Assembly (NCBI GenBank): GCA_018816345.1 | Contig: JAHIWG010000017.1 | Span: forward strand, 21,536 to 85,535 | Direction: 5' to 3' | Source of the DNA: Spirochaetota bacterium | Lineage (GTDB): Bacteria; Spirochaetota; Spirochaetia; Treponematales; UBA12059 | Length of the DNA: 64,000 nt | Shown: positions 10,344 to 19,304 of the stretch, piece after piece | Position numbering within the stretch: position 1 is the first letter of the stretch | Layout of the letters: each line of letters opens with the position of its first letter | The notes under the pieces: model-generated | What the model saw: the letters and a program-made list of their open reading frames with translations, nothing else | Databases searched by the model: none | Told to the model about the DNA's origin: nothing | Made by a program: the position numbers and the translations under genes

Positions 10344-10715
10344 ATGGCCGGATGCGCGTGCGACGGTACCCGCGAGACCAACTTGATATACGCGTGCTCG
10401 GGCGCGGCTAATACCGGGCTGCTAGCCGACCAGGTGATGCGCGCCCTCAACCGAGACGGCGTCGGCTCGAGCTCCTGCTTGGCCGGGATGGGCGCGGGGC
10501 TCTCGGGGTTCCTGGAATCGGCCAGGGGCGCGACGCGGAACATCGTGCTCGACGGCTGCAAGGTCGCCTGCGGCGCGAGGATATTCGAGAAGAACGGTAT
10601 CGCGTTCCAGCATTACGTCATGACCGACTACGGCGTCGAGAAGGGTAAGACCCTTATAAGCGAGGATCTTATAGAGGCCGTCGCGGGACGGGTAGAGGGG
10701 CTCGTCAAGGCATGA
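10344..10715 (+). CDS. DGC-domain putative zinc-binding protein
   Basis: NLIYACSGAANTGLLADQV...VLDGCKVACGARIFEKNGI resembles the DGC family. Confidence 0.75.
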   Translation: MAGCACDGTRETNLIYACSGAANTGLLADQVMRALNRDGVGSSSCLAGMGAGLSGFLESARGATRNIVLDGCKVACGARIFEKNGIAFQHYVMTDYGVEKGKTLISEDLIEAVAGRVEGLVKA

Positions 10716-11896
10716 GCGCCAAGGAAACCTCCCCTAATAGGAAGCTGCTGCTGGTGATCGGGGCGTTCCTGGCGGCGTATCTCGTCCCGTGGGGATCGGC
10801 CCGCGTCTCCGGGGCCCTGGGCGAGGCCTTCCTGATGCTGGGCGAGTACGCCCGCGACCACGTGCTCCTGTGCCTCGTCCCCGCGATGTTCATAGCCGGC
10901 GCGATCACCGTGTTCCTGGACCAGCGCTCCGTCATGCGCTACCTCGGGCCCGGCGCCAACAGGCTGGCGGCGTACGGCGTAGCCTCGGTCTCCGGCGCCA
11001 TACTCGCGGTATGCTCGTGCACGGTGCTCCCCATCTTCAAGGGAATCTACAAGAAGGGCGCCGGGCTAGGGCCGGCCGTGGCGTTCCTCTATTCGGGCCC
11101 GGCCATAAACGTCCTGGCCATAGTGCTGTCCGCCAAGGTCTTCGGTTGGAGGCTGGGCCTGGCCCGCGCCGTCGGCGCCGTCGCCTTCTCGGTCGTCATA
11201 GGGCTGGCCATGGCCTTCATCTATCGCAAGGACGACGCGGCGCGCGCGGCCGACGCGAGGCTGTTCGCCGCCCCCGAGGAGGAACCGGCCCGCGGGCTCG
11301 GTAAGATGTCCTTCTACATGCTCAGCATGGTCGGGATCCTCGTCTTCGTGAACTGGGCCGATTCCGGCGGCGGCAGCGCGGCCTGGGACGCCGTATACTC
11401 CGCCAAGTACTGGATCGCGGCCGCCTTCGGCCTGGCTCTCCTGTACTCGCTCGCGAAATGGTTCACGAGGGGGGACCTCGTGGAATGGACCGCCGCCACG
11501 CGCGATTTCTCCCTCCAGATACTGCCTCTCCTGTTCGGCGGCGTGCTGGTAGCCGGCTTCCTGTTGGGAAGGCCGGGCCATGACGCCCTCATACCCGGCG
11601 CGTGGATCGCGGGACTCCTCGGCGGCAACTCCCTGGCGGCCAACTTCCTCGCGGCCCTATCGGGCGCCGCCATGTACTTCGCGACCCTCACCGAGATCCC
11701 GATAATCCAGGGCCTCCTCGGCGCCGGGATGGGCCGGGGACCGGCGCTCGCCCTCCTGCTCGCGGGGCCCAGCCTATCCCTGCCGTCGATGCTCGTCATC
11801 TCAGCCGAGCTGGGGTGGAAGAAGACGGCCACGTACGTCGCCCTCGTGGTCGCGCTGTCGACGCTGGCCGGGGTGGCCTTCGGGGCGGTCGCCTAG
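10712..11896 (+). CDS. Permease, ArsP/DUF318 family
   Basis: VCSCTVLPIFKGIYKKGAGLGPAVAFLYSGPAINVLAIVLSAKVFG is the signature of the permease_1 family. Confidence 0.88.
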   Translation: MSAKETSPNRKLLLVIGAFLAAYLVPWGSARVSGALGEAFLMLGEYARDHVLLCLVPAMFIAGAITVFLDQRSVMRYLGPGANRLAAYGVASVSGAILAVCSCTVLPIFKGIYKKGAGLGPAVAFLYSGPAINVLAIVLSAKVFGWRLGLARAVGAVAFSVVIGLAMAFIYRKDDAARAADARLFAAPEEEPARGLGKMSFYMLSMVGILVFVNWADSGGGSAAWDAVYSAKYWIAAAFGLALLYSLAKWFTRGDLVEWTAATRDFSLQILPLLFGGVLVAGFLLGRPGHDALIPGAWIAGLLGGNSLAANFLAALSGAAMYFATLTEIPIIQGLLGAGMGRGPALALLLAGPSLSLPSMLVISAELGWKKTATYVALVVALSTLAGVAFGAVA

Positions 11897-11963
11897 GATA
11901 GTCGCCGGCCTATGGGTCGCCTTGCCGGGCGTCGCCTTGCCGGCGAATGGGCAGGAAAAATAT

Positions 11964-12011
11964 GACTATGGTCAAAAAATAGTTGACCATAGTCAGATGT
12001 GGTCTTACAAT
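11964..12011 (+). promoter_or_regulatory. Promoter with overlapping inverted-repeat operator upstream of etfB
   Basis: gactatggtcaa (11964-11975) and ttgaccatagtc (11983-11994), perfect 12-bp arms; right arm supplies -35 TTGACC; -10 TACAAT 12006-12011; 17-bp spacer. Confidence 0.75.
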
Positions 12012-12076
12012 CCTTCGAGGCGGGAAAACGAGCCAGGGGCGCGGCGCGCCCGGCCGTCCCGTCCGCCGGAGGAACC

Positions 12077-12874
12077 TTGAGAATACTGGTACCCATAAAG
12101 CAAGTGCCCGAGACGGGCGACGTCAAGATGGATCCCGAGACCGGGACCGTGGTCCGAGCGGGAGTGGAGACGGTGGTGAACCCGCTCGACCTGTACGCCG
12201 TCGAGGCGGCGCTGCGGCTCAAGGCGGAGCGCGGAGGGACCGTCGTAGCCCTGAGCATGGGGCCCGCCCAGGCCGCCAAGGCGCTCAGGGAGGCCGTGGC
12301 CATGGGCTGCGACGAGGCGGTGCTCGTCTCCGACCGCAGGTTCGGCGGCTCCGATACCTGGGCCACGTCCTATACCATCGCCCAGGCCGCGCGGAAGCTC
12401 GGCTACTTCGACCTGGTGATCGCGGGCGAGCGCGCGACCGACGGGGATACCGCGCAGGTGGGCCCGGGCATCGCGTCGTGGCTAGGCCTCCCGCTGGCCA
12501 CCTACGTCTCGCGCATAGAGAGCGTCGAAGGCGGCGAGATGATCCTGGAGCGGCTCGTCGAGGACGGCTACCAGCGCCTGGCGATAACGCTCCCCGCTCT
12601 CCTGACCGTCGTCAAGGAGATAGCCTCCCCGCGGCTCCCGACCCTCCGCGGGAAGAAGCGCTCCAAGGACATCGACATCGCCGTGCTGGACGCCGACAGC
12701 ATAGACCTCGACCCGAGCTACCTGGGCCTCAAGGGCTCGCCCACCAAGGTCGTGAGGATCGCCTCGCCTAAGGTCTCCCGGGGCGGCGCTACAGTTATCG
12801 CGAAGGACGATGAGGGCGTCGCGGCGGCGGCGGACGGGCTCGTCGCCTTCCTCGAGAAGAAGGGACTCCTATGA
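12077..12874 (+). CDS. etfB: Electron transfer flavoprotein beta subunit
   Basis: LRILVPIKQVPETGDVKMDPETGTV...AGERATDGDTAQVGPGIASWLGLP; TTG start at 12077 with upstream ggagga. Confidence 0.92.
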   Translation: MRILVPIKQVPETGDVKMDPETGTVVRAGVETVVNPLDLYAVEAALRLKAERGGTVVALSMGPAQAAKALREAVAMGCDEAVLVSDRRFGGSDTWATSYTIAQAARKLGYFDLVIAGERATDGDTAQVGPGIASWLGLPLATYVSRIESVEGGEMILERLVEDGYQRLAITLPALLTVVKEIASPRLPTLRGKKRSKDIDIAVLDADSIDLDPSYLGLKGSPTKVVRIASPKVSRGGATVIAKDDEGVAAAADGLVAFLEKKGLL

Positions 12875-13902
12875 GCGCCGAGACCTGCCAATGCCTCGTA
12901 TGGACCATAGCCGAGCAGCGCGACGGCGCGCTCAAGGACGTCTCGTTCGAGCTGCTAGCCCGAGGGCGGCGGCTAGCGGACAAGCTGGGGACGGGGCTCG
13001 CCTCGGTCGTCATCGGCGACGGCGTCAGCCGCGAGGCCATGACCGAGCTCGTCGAGCGCGGCGCCGACGCGGTATATTCCGTCCAGGATCCTAGGCTCGC
13101 CCACTTCGTCTGCGAGCCGTACTCCAACGCGCTCTCGGGACTCGTCTCCGCCTACTCCCCGAGCGTCGTGCTCGCGGCGGCGACGTCTTCCGGCAGGACC
13201 CTGATGCCCCACCTCGCGGTGCGCGTCAGGGCCGGCCTGACCGCCGACTGCACCGAGCTGGACATAGAGGAGGGCACCGGGCTCCTGCTGCAGACGAGGC
13301 CGGCCATAGGCGGCAACATCATGGCGACGATCAAGACCCCTGACCGCAGGCCGCAGATGGCCACTGTACGCCCTAGGTCATCGAGGCCGCTGCCCCGGGA
13401 CCCCGCTAGGCGGGGGATCATAGTCGACGTGCCCGTGGCGGACAGCGTGATGGACGGGCGAGTCCGGGTGCTGGGCTATAGGAAGGACGCCGACGGCTCC
13501 GGTTGCGTGGAGGAAGCGGGGATAGTGGTCGCGGGGGGCAAGGGCCTCAAGAAGGCGGAGAACCTCGCCCTGGTACGGGGCCTCGCGGAGGACCTGGGCG
13601 GCGTCGTGGGCGCGAGCCGCGAGGCCGTGGACCGAGGCTGGATAGGCTACCCTCACCAGATAGGCCTCTCGGGCAAGACGGTCTCGCCTCGGCTCTACGT
13701 CGGCATAGGCATCTCGGGCGCCATCCAGCACCTCGCGGGAATCAAGACGAGCGAGGTCATAGTCTCGGTCAACCCCGATCCCGACGCCAACCTGCACAAG
13801 CTGGCCGACTACGCCGTCGTCGCCGACGCGTTCCTATTCGTACCCGAGCTGCGCCGCCGCCTGGCGGCCCGGAAGATGGAGGCAGATAATCATGGCGAGT
13901 AA
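12871..13902 (+). CDS. etfA: Electron transfer flavoprotein alpha subunit
   Basis: FAD-binding C-terminal region (YPHQIGLSGKTVSPRLYVGIGISGAIQHLAGIKTSEVIVSVNPDPDANLHKLADYAVVAD). Confidence 0.93.
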   Translation: MSAETCQCLVWTIAEQRDGALKDVSFELLARGRRLADKLGTGLASVVIGDGVSREAMTELVERGADAVYSVQDPRLAHFVCEPYSNALSGLVSAYSPSVVLAAATSSGRTLMPHLAVRVRAGLTADCTELDIEEGTGLLLQTRPAIGGNIMATIKTPDRRPQMATVRPRSSRPLPRDPARRGIIVDVPVADSVMDGRVRVLGYRKDADGSGCVEEAGIVVAGGKGLKKAENLALVRGLAEDLGGVVGASREAVDRGWIGYPHQIGLSGKTVSPRLYVGIGISGAIQHLAGIKTSEVIVSVNPDPDANLHKLADYAVVADAFLFVPELRRRLAARKMEADNHGE

Positions 13903-15361
13903 GCCAGCGGCTTTCGCGGCGGTGACGCCGGCCATCGTCGAGGAGCTCCGCGGGATAGCGGGCGCCTCCAACGTCATAGTCGACGCGGAGCGGCTGGAGG
14001 CCTACTCCCACGACGAGACCAGCGCCGAGGAGTACGGCCGCATGCCCGAGGCCGTCGTGCTGGCGACCGATACGGAGATCGTCGCCGCGATAGTGCGCCT
14101 GGCCAACAGGGAGCGCGTGCCCGTAACGCCCCGCGGCGCCGGCTCGGGTCTCTCGGGGGGGGCCATACCTCTGTACGGCGGCATAGTCCTGTCCTTGGAG
14201 AAGATGAACAGGCTCCTCGAGCTGGACGTCGGGAACATGGTGGCCGTGGTCGAGGCCGGCATGGTCACTAACGACCTGGCGGAATTAGTCCAGGGCAAGG
14301 GCCTGTTCTTCGCCGGCTACCCGATGAGCCTCCAGACCTGCATGATAGGAGGCAACATCGCGGAGAACGCCGGCGGGGGCAAGGCCGTGAAGTACGGGGT
14401 GACCGGCCGCTACGTCCAGGGCCTAACCCTCGTTACGCCGAAGGGCGACGTCGTCAGGCTGGGAGGCAAGCTGTCCAAGGACGTCTCGGGCTACGACCTC
14501 AAGCGCCTGGTCATAGGCTCCGAGGGGACGCTCGGCGTAGTGACGGAGGCTATCATAGGCCTCGTCGGGTACCCGACGGCGAAGTCCGACCTGCTCGTCC
14601 TGTGGAAGACCCCGAGGGAGGCGATCGACGCGGTGCCCGCCATCATGGCCAAGGGCCTCGCGCCTACGAGCCTCGAATTCATGGATAGGCTCTCCATACG
14701 CGCGAGCTGCGGATACCTGAACGAGAGCCTGCCCTACGACGAGGCGGGCGCCATGCTCTTAGTCGAGGTGGACGGCTCCGACCCGGCGAAGGTCGAGGCC
14801 GACCTCATAGCCATAGGCGAGCTATGCGAGGAGAGGGGAGCGCTGGAGGTCTACGTAGCCGAGGACCGCAACAACATAGAGCGCATCTGGAACGTCAGGC
14901 GGAATATCGCCGAGGCCTTCAAGGTCCAGAGCCCGGTGCAGAGCCTCGAGGACATCGTCGTCCCCATGGCGTCGATACCGGAGATCATCCCCGTGCTCGA
15001 GCGCCTGAGCGCCGCCTACGGCATGACCATCCCCTGCTACGGGCACGCGGGCGACGGCAACCTGCACGCCACCCTGGTCAAGGATCCCGGCATGGACATG
15101 GCGACCTGGCGCCGCAACGAGGATCTCTGCCTCAGGGAGCTGTACGCCGCGGTGCGCGACCTTGGCGGCAAGATATCGGGGGAGCACGGCATAGGCATCA
15201 AGAGGAAGGCCCACCTCGCCCGGCTCGTCGACCCGGTAGAGCTGGAGCTGATGCGCTCCATAAAGCTCGCCTGGGACCCCAACGGCATCATGAACCCGGG
15301 CAAGATATTCGACCCGGACGGCGCGCCGGTACCGGACGGCGCGCCTGGAATGGCGCCGTAA
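13892..15361 (+). CDS. FAD-binding oxidoreductase, GlcD/D-lactate dehydrogenase-like
   Basis: PRGAGSGLSGGAIPLYGG, GGNIAENAGGGKAVKYGVT, YGHAGDGNLHATL, GEHGIGIKRK. Confidence 0.92.
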   Translation: MASKPAAFAAVTPAIVEELRGIAGASNVIVDAERLEAYSHDETSAEEYGRMPEAVVLATDTEIVAAIVRLANRERVPVTPRGAGSGLSGGAIPLYGGIVLSLEKMNRLLELDVGNMVAVVEAGMVTNDLAELVQGKGLFFAGYPMSLQTCMIGGNIAENAGGGKAVKYGVTGRYVQGLTLVTPKGDVVRLGGKLSKDVSGYDLKRLVIGSEGTLGVVTEAIIGLVGYPTAKSDLLVLWKTPREAIDAVPAIMAKGLAPTSLEFMDRLSIRASCGYLNESLPYDEAGAMLLVEVDGSDPAKVEADLIAIGELCEERGALEVYVAEDRNNIERIWNVRRNIAEAFKVQSPVQSLEDIVVPMASIPEIIPVLERLSAAYGMTIPCYGHAGDGNLHATLVKDPGMDMATWRRNEDLCLRELYAAVRDLGGKISGEHGIGIKRKAHLARLVDPVELELMRSIKLAWDPNGIMNPGKIFDPDGAPVPDGAPGMAP

Positions 15362-15363
15362 AC

Positions 15364-16008
15364 GTGGCGAGCCTCGGCCCGACGGCCCTGCGGACGAAGT
15401 CCGCCATCATGGAGAGCGCGCTCAGGCTTTGGAAGGAGCGCGGGTTCGACTCGGTGACGGTAGACGACATCACCGGGGCCGCCGGCGTCGCGAAGGGCAG
15501 CTTCTATACGTATTTCTCCACCAAGAGCGACATAATAGTCGAGGAGTTCAAGAAGATAGACGCCTATTACGCCGACTTCGCGAGGCGCAGGCTCGGGCGC
15601 TACGCGACGGCCCGCGCCAAGCTATCGGCCTTTACCCGCGCCCAGATGCGCTACGTGCGCGACGAGATCGGCTGCGACAGCCTCAAGGTGCTCTACGCCA
15701 ACCAGACGTCCCAGCCCGGCGGCGACAAGATCCTCACCAACGGCGACAGGCACTGGGTCAGGATCGTGGAGGCGATCATCGCCGAGGGACAGGCCTCCGG
15801 CGAATTCAGGGCCGACCTCGGCGCCGAAAGGCTGGCCGGCTTCTTCAACCGCTCGGCCCGCGCCGTCTTCCTCGACTGGTGCATAGGCGACGCGTCCTTC
15901 GACCTCGTCAAGGAGGGCGTCTTCTTCATGGAGCGATGGGCCGCGGCTTCCCTCTCGCCCCCGGGGGCCGAGGAGGGCCGGTCCTTTCAGGGGGGCGCAG
16001 GCGAATAG
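15364..16008 (+). CDS. TetR/AcrR-family transcriptional regulator
   Basis: KSAIMESALRLWKERGFDSVTVDDITGAAGVAKGSFYTYFSTKSDII; GTG start at 15364. Confidence 0.88.
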   Translation: MASLGPTALRTKSAIMESALRLWKERGFDSVTVDDITGAAGVAKGSFYTYFSTKSDIIVEEFKKIDAYYADFARRRLGRYATARAKLSAFTRAQMRYVRDEIGCDSLKVLYANQTSQPGGDKILTNGDRHWVRIVEAIIAEGQASGEFRADLGAERLAGFFNRSARAVFLDWCIGDASFDLVKEGVFFMERWAAASLSPPGAEEGRSFQGGAGE

Positions 16009-16010
16009 GA

Positions 16011-16038
16011 GGCCGCCCTTCCTGGAGGAAGGGCGGCC
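16011..16038. terminator. Bidirectional stem-loop between convergent genes
   Basis: ggccgcccttcc-tgga-ggaagggcggcc, perfect 12-bp stem, 4-nt loop. Confidence 0.65.
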
Positions 16039-16059
16039 CGGTAACGATAGCGCTCCGGA

Positions 16060-16932
16060 TTACTTCCAGACGTACTTCACGAATTTTACGGCGGGATCCT
16101 TGGATATCTCCTGGGCCGAGCCGTCGTACGACCTGACCTTGGTCCAGCCGAGCTGCTGGCTCAGGATCCACCACCAGGCGGTGCAGAGCACGCCCGAGTC
16201 GCAATGGACGACCATATCCTTCTTGGGGTCCAGCTTGAGCGCCTTGACGGCCTCCTCGAGCTCGGCCTTGGGACGGACGAGGCCTCCGACCGTCAGCCAC
16301 GAGGCGGGCAGGGCGGTCGCGCCGGGGATATGGCCGAACTGCTCGACGAAGCCCTGCTTGGTCACGCCGAAGTAGGTGTCGTAGGAACGGGCGTCGACGA
16401 TCTGGGCGCGCCTCAGGTTCTTGACGACGTAGTCCTTGGTGGAGATATAGGAGTCGACGAACTTCACCTTGAAGTCGGTGCCGTCCCTCGACTCGAACCC
16501 GCTAGCGGTCTCCTTGCCGGCCTTGGTCCACTCGGCGTAGCCTCCGTCGAGCACGGCGACGTTGGGGACGCCTGCGTAGACCAGGGTCCACGCGACGCGG
16601 GTGGCCCACGCGAAGCGGGCGCCGTCGGCCTCCACCACGACCACGGTCGAGGCCGCGTCGATACCGGCGTCGGCGATTATCTCCGAGAGGTCGTCGGCCT
16701 CGGGGACCTCGTTTGACAGGCCGTCCTTGGCCACGAAGAGCCCTAGGACGTTGACCGCGCCGGGTACGTGGCCGGCCTTATAGTCGTCGACCTTCCTCAC
16801 GTCCACGACGACGACGCCCGGCTTGGCCGAGTTGGCCGCGAGCCACTCGACGGAGACTATGGGATCGACGCCGCGGGCGAAGGCCGGCGCGACGAGCGCG
16901 GCGGCGAGCAGGATCGGTAGTGCCTTCTTCAT
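16060..16932 (-). CDS. Exported two-domain rhodanese-type sulfurtransferase
   Basis: Signal peptide MKKALPILLAAALVAPAFA; VVDVRKVDDYKAGHVPGAVN, VDARSYDTYFG...HIPGA, active-site loop HCDSGVLCTAWW. Confidence 0.85.
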   Translation of the reverse strand: MKKALPILLAAALVAPAFARGVDPIVSVEWLAANSAKPGVVVVDVRKVDDYKAGHVPGAVNVLGLFVAKDGLSNEVPEADDLSEIIADAGIDAASTVVVVEADGARFAWATRVAWTLVYAGVPNVAVLDGGYAEWTKAGKETASGFESRDGTDFKVKFVDSYISTKDYVVKNLRRAQIVDARSYDTYFGVTKQGFVEQFGHIPGATALPASWLTVGGLVRPKAELEEAVKALKLDPKKDMVVHCDSGVLCTAWWWILSQQLGWTKVRSYDGSAQEISKDPAVKFVKYVWK

Positions 16933-16966
16933 TCGATTACTCCTTGCGGTTCTTCTCCCCTACGGC

Positions 16967-18190
16967 TTAGGGGACGAGTTCCAGGTTCTTGGTCGAGCCG
17001 CCCGCCGGCAGGCGTTCGGTCTCCAGGTAGTACAGGCCTTCCTGGTGGCAGGTGTCGCAGTCCCTGGTGCGGTCCGTGCGCTTCGCTATGTTGTGCGGTA
17101 CCGTGTCCCAGTAGTTGGGCAGCGAGTCGTAGTTCTTCATCTCGAGGCCCGCGGGGGCGAACGTGGCGCGCCCCGTGGGGATGAGCCTGAGCGTGGTCAG
17201 CTGGCCCGGCGTCCTGGGGCTGTGCCCGAGCACGATGGCGGGGCTGGCCGAGGCTCCTCCGCCTAGGTGGCAGGAGCTGCATTGCCTGTACGCGGAGGCC
17301 GTATGGCAGGCGGAGCACGAGACGCCGTCCGCGTGCGTGGCGTGCGTTTCCTTCGTGGAGGCCTTTCCTAGCTTCGACAGGTCGTGGCACCCGGCGCATG
17401 ACGGCTTATCCGCCACTTGCTTGCGCCCCTCGTAGGCGACGCCGTCGCCGTGGAACTGCTTGCCCTCGTGGCAATCCGAGCAGGTCATGCCCTTGCGGTA
17501 ATGCACGTCCGGGGTACCGCCGTAATCGCCGGTGAATTCCGGCCATACGCGCCCTCCGTGGCATAGCGCGCAGGTCTTGTCCTCCGCCTTCTTCACGAAA
17601 CGGTGGCCGTCCAGTAAGCCTGAATCCACGCCCGAGATTACCGGGCTCTTGACGTGGCAGTCCCCGCACGAGGCGTGGCAGCTGCGGCACGATTGCTGGA
17701 ACACCTTCTCCTCGAAGATCCGCTCGCCGGGGGCGTCGAATCGCGGCGATACGCCGTGCTTCATGCCGGCGGCCGTGTAATGCAGGGAGAGCGTGTACGT
17801 CTTGGCCGTCTCCTCGTGGCATTGGCCGCAGGAGCCGACGGGATCGTCGGAGGGACGCCTCACGAGGCCCGTATGGGCTCCGTCCTTGGCAGCCTTGGAC
17901 GAATCGCCCTTGTGGCATGCGGTACAATCGAGGTAGAAGTGGGCATCGCCCTCGAGCGCGTCCTTAGAGACTACATAGCCCATGTAATAATCCGCCCGAA
18001 CCGGGGGAGGAGCGCCAGCTCACCCCTCGCCTTCGGCGGATCCGCCCGAGGGCGGGACGACGAGCCGCTTCATCGTCGCTTCGTTCGTATGGCAGTCGAG
18101 GCAGCTCGAGCCCGAGGCATTCGCGGCGAGCGTTCCGGCGCCGAACAGGGCGACGAGGATCATGGCCCGCGTCGAGGTCGCCGTATTCAC
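16967..18190 (-). CDS. Exported 11-heme c-type cytochrome interrupted by one in-frame TGA (codon 57; candidate selenocysteine)
   Basis: GTG at 18190 with SD aaggagg; MNTATSTRAMILVALFGAGTLAANASGSSCLDCHTNEATMKRLVVPPSGGSAEGEG-TGA-AGAPPPVRADYYMGYVVSKD... continuous frame into the listed ORF 16967-17983; 1+10 CXXCH motifs. TGA at complement(18020..18022). Confidence 0.8.
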
Positions 18191-18315
18191 TATGGAACCT
18201 CCTTACGCGTAATAGGACGGGGCCGACGGCCCCGATAGATATACCGAATGATACTAGATGAATATAGAGGTGTAAATAGATAAAAAAAAATCTATATATT
18301 AGTAATTTACTTAAG

Positions 18316-18345
18316 TTGACAGTTCCGTTCCGCGTGAAGTAGGCT
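18316..18345 (+). promoter_or_regulatory. Promoter candidate for resB/ccsA
   Basis: ttgaca followed ~18 nt later by taggct, upstream of the TTG start at 18372. Confidence 0.3.
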
Positions 18346-18371
18346 GTCTGGCCTATCGGAGAGGACGTACC

Positions 18372-19304
18372 TTGAAGAAATTCATAGCTTGGATATCCTC
18401 GATGAGGCTCGCCATCGTCCTCATCGCCTACCTCGTCGCGACGTGCATAGCGGCGACCCTCGTGCCGCAAGGCCTGTCCGAGGAGGCGTACGACGCCATG
18501 TACCCCCGGCTCGTGGCCTTGCTCGTCGTGCAGACGGGGTTCGGCCGTTTCTTCAGCTCAATCCTGTTCATCATCCCGGCCTTCCTATTCTTCGCTAATC
18601 TCTCCGCGTGCACGGTCAAGCGCCTGGTCCGCGAGGCGCGGAAGAAGCGCGGCCGGAGGCACGGTCCCGATATCCTTCACGTAGGCCTCATGGCGCTGGT
18701 AGTCGGCAGCGTATGGTCGTTCTCCGGGCATCGGCAGGGCTTCGTAACGCTGTCGCCCGGCGATAGCGTTAACCTGCCCGGCGGCTCGGTGCTGCATCTA
18801 GACGACTTCCGCTTCGAGCGGTATCCCGACGGCCGCCCTCGGGATTGGGTCTCGGTCGTGACCGTCCTGGAAGGCGGCGCCCCGGTATTGGAGAAGGCGG
18901 AGATCCGCGTCAACTCGCCGCTACGGTACTCGGGCCTCACGTTCTACCAGGCTAGCTACGAGGAGGCGCCGGCGCTCGCCCTGGCCGATCCCGCCGGCGG
19001 CGAGATTATCCTGGCCCAGGGCGAGGAGCGCGTGGTGGGCGGCACGGCCTATTACTTCATGTCGCCCGAGGCCGACGGTATCCGCGCCGTGATGCGAGTA
19101 GGCGCTGGCGCCGAGGGTAAGACGGTCAGGGCCGGCCCGGGCGACGGGGTCGGCGAGCTCGAGGTCGTCGGCCTTCGCGCGGGCCTGGCGACCGGCATCG
19201 AGGCCGTGTCGGATCCCGGCTATCCGCTGGTCATGGTCGCGCTCGCGCTCATAGCGCTGGGCACGGCGTGGACTTTCGCTCAGAAGCTAAAGGAGGGCGT
19301 ATGA
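18372..19304 (+). CDS. resB: ResB-like cytochrome c biogenesis protein
   Basis: MKKFIAWISSMRLAIVLIAYLVATCIAATLVPQGLSEEAY; VNSPLRYSGLTFYQASYEE; TTG start. Confidence 0.82.
   Translation: MKKFIAWISSMRLAIVLIAYLVATCIAATLVPQGLSEEAYDAMYPRLVALLVVQTGFGRFFSSILFIIPAFLFFANLSACTVKRLVREARKKRGRRHGPDILHVGLMALVVGSVWSFSGHRQGFVTLSPGDSVNLPGGSVLHLDDFRFERYPDGRPRDWVSVVTVLEGGAPVLEKAEIRVNSPLRYSGLTFYQASYEEAPALALADPAGGEIILAQGEERVVGGTAYYFMSPEADGIRAVMRVGAGAEGKTVRAGPGDGVGELEVVGLRAGLATGIEAVSDPGYPLVMVALALIALGTAWTFAQKLKEGV

Noticed and set aside
18271-18300. A-rich imperfect hairpin (atagat-a run-atctat) between divergent genes as a terminator
   Set aside because: Lies in a divergent promoter region where no transcript should end; more likely just AT-rich promoter DNA.
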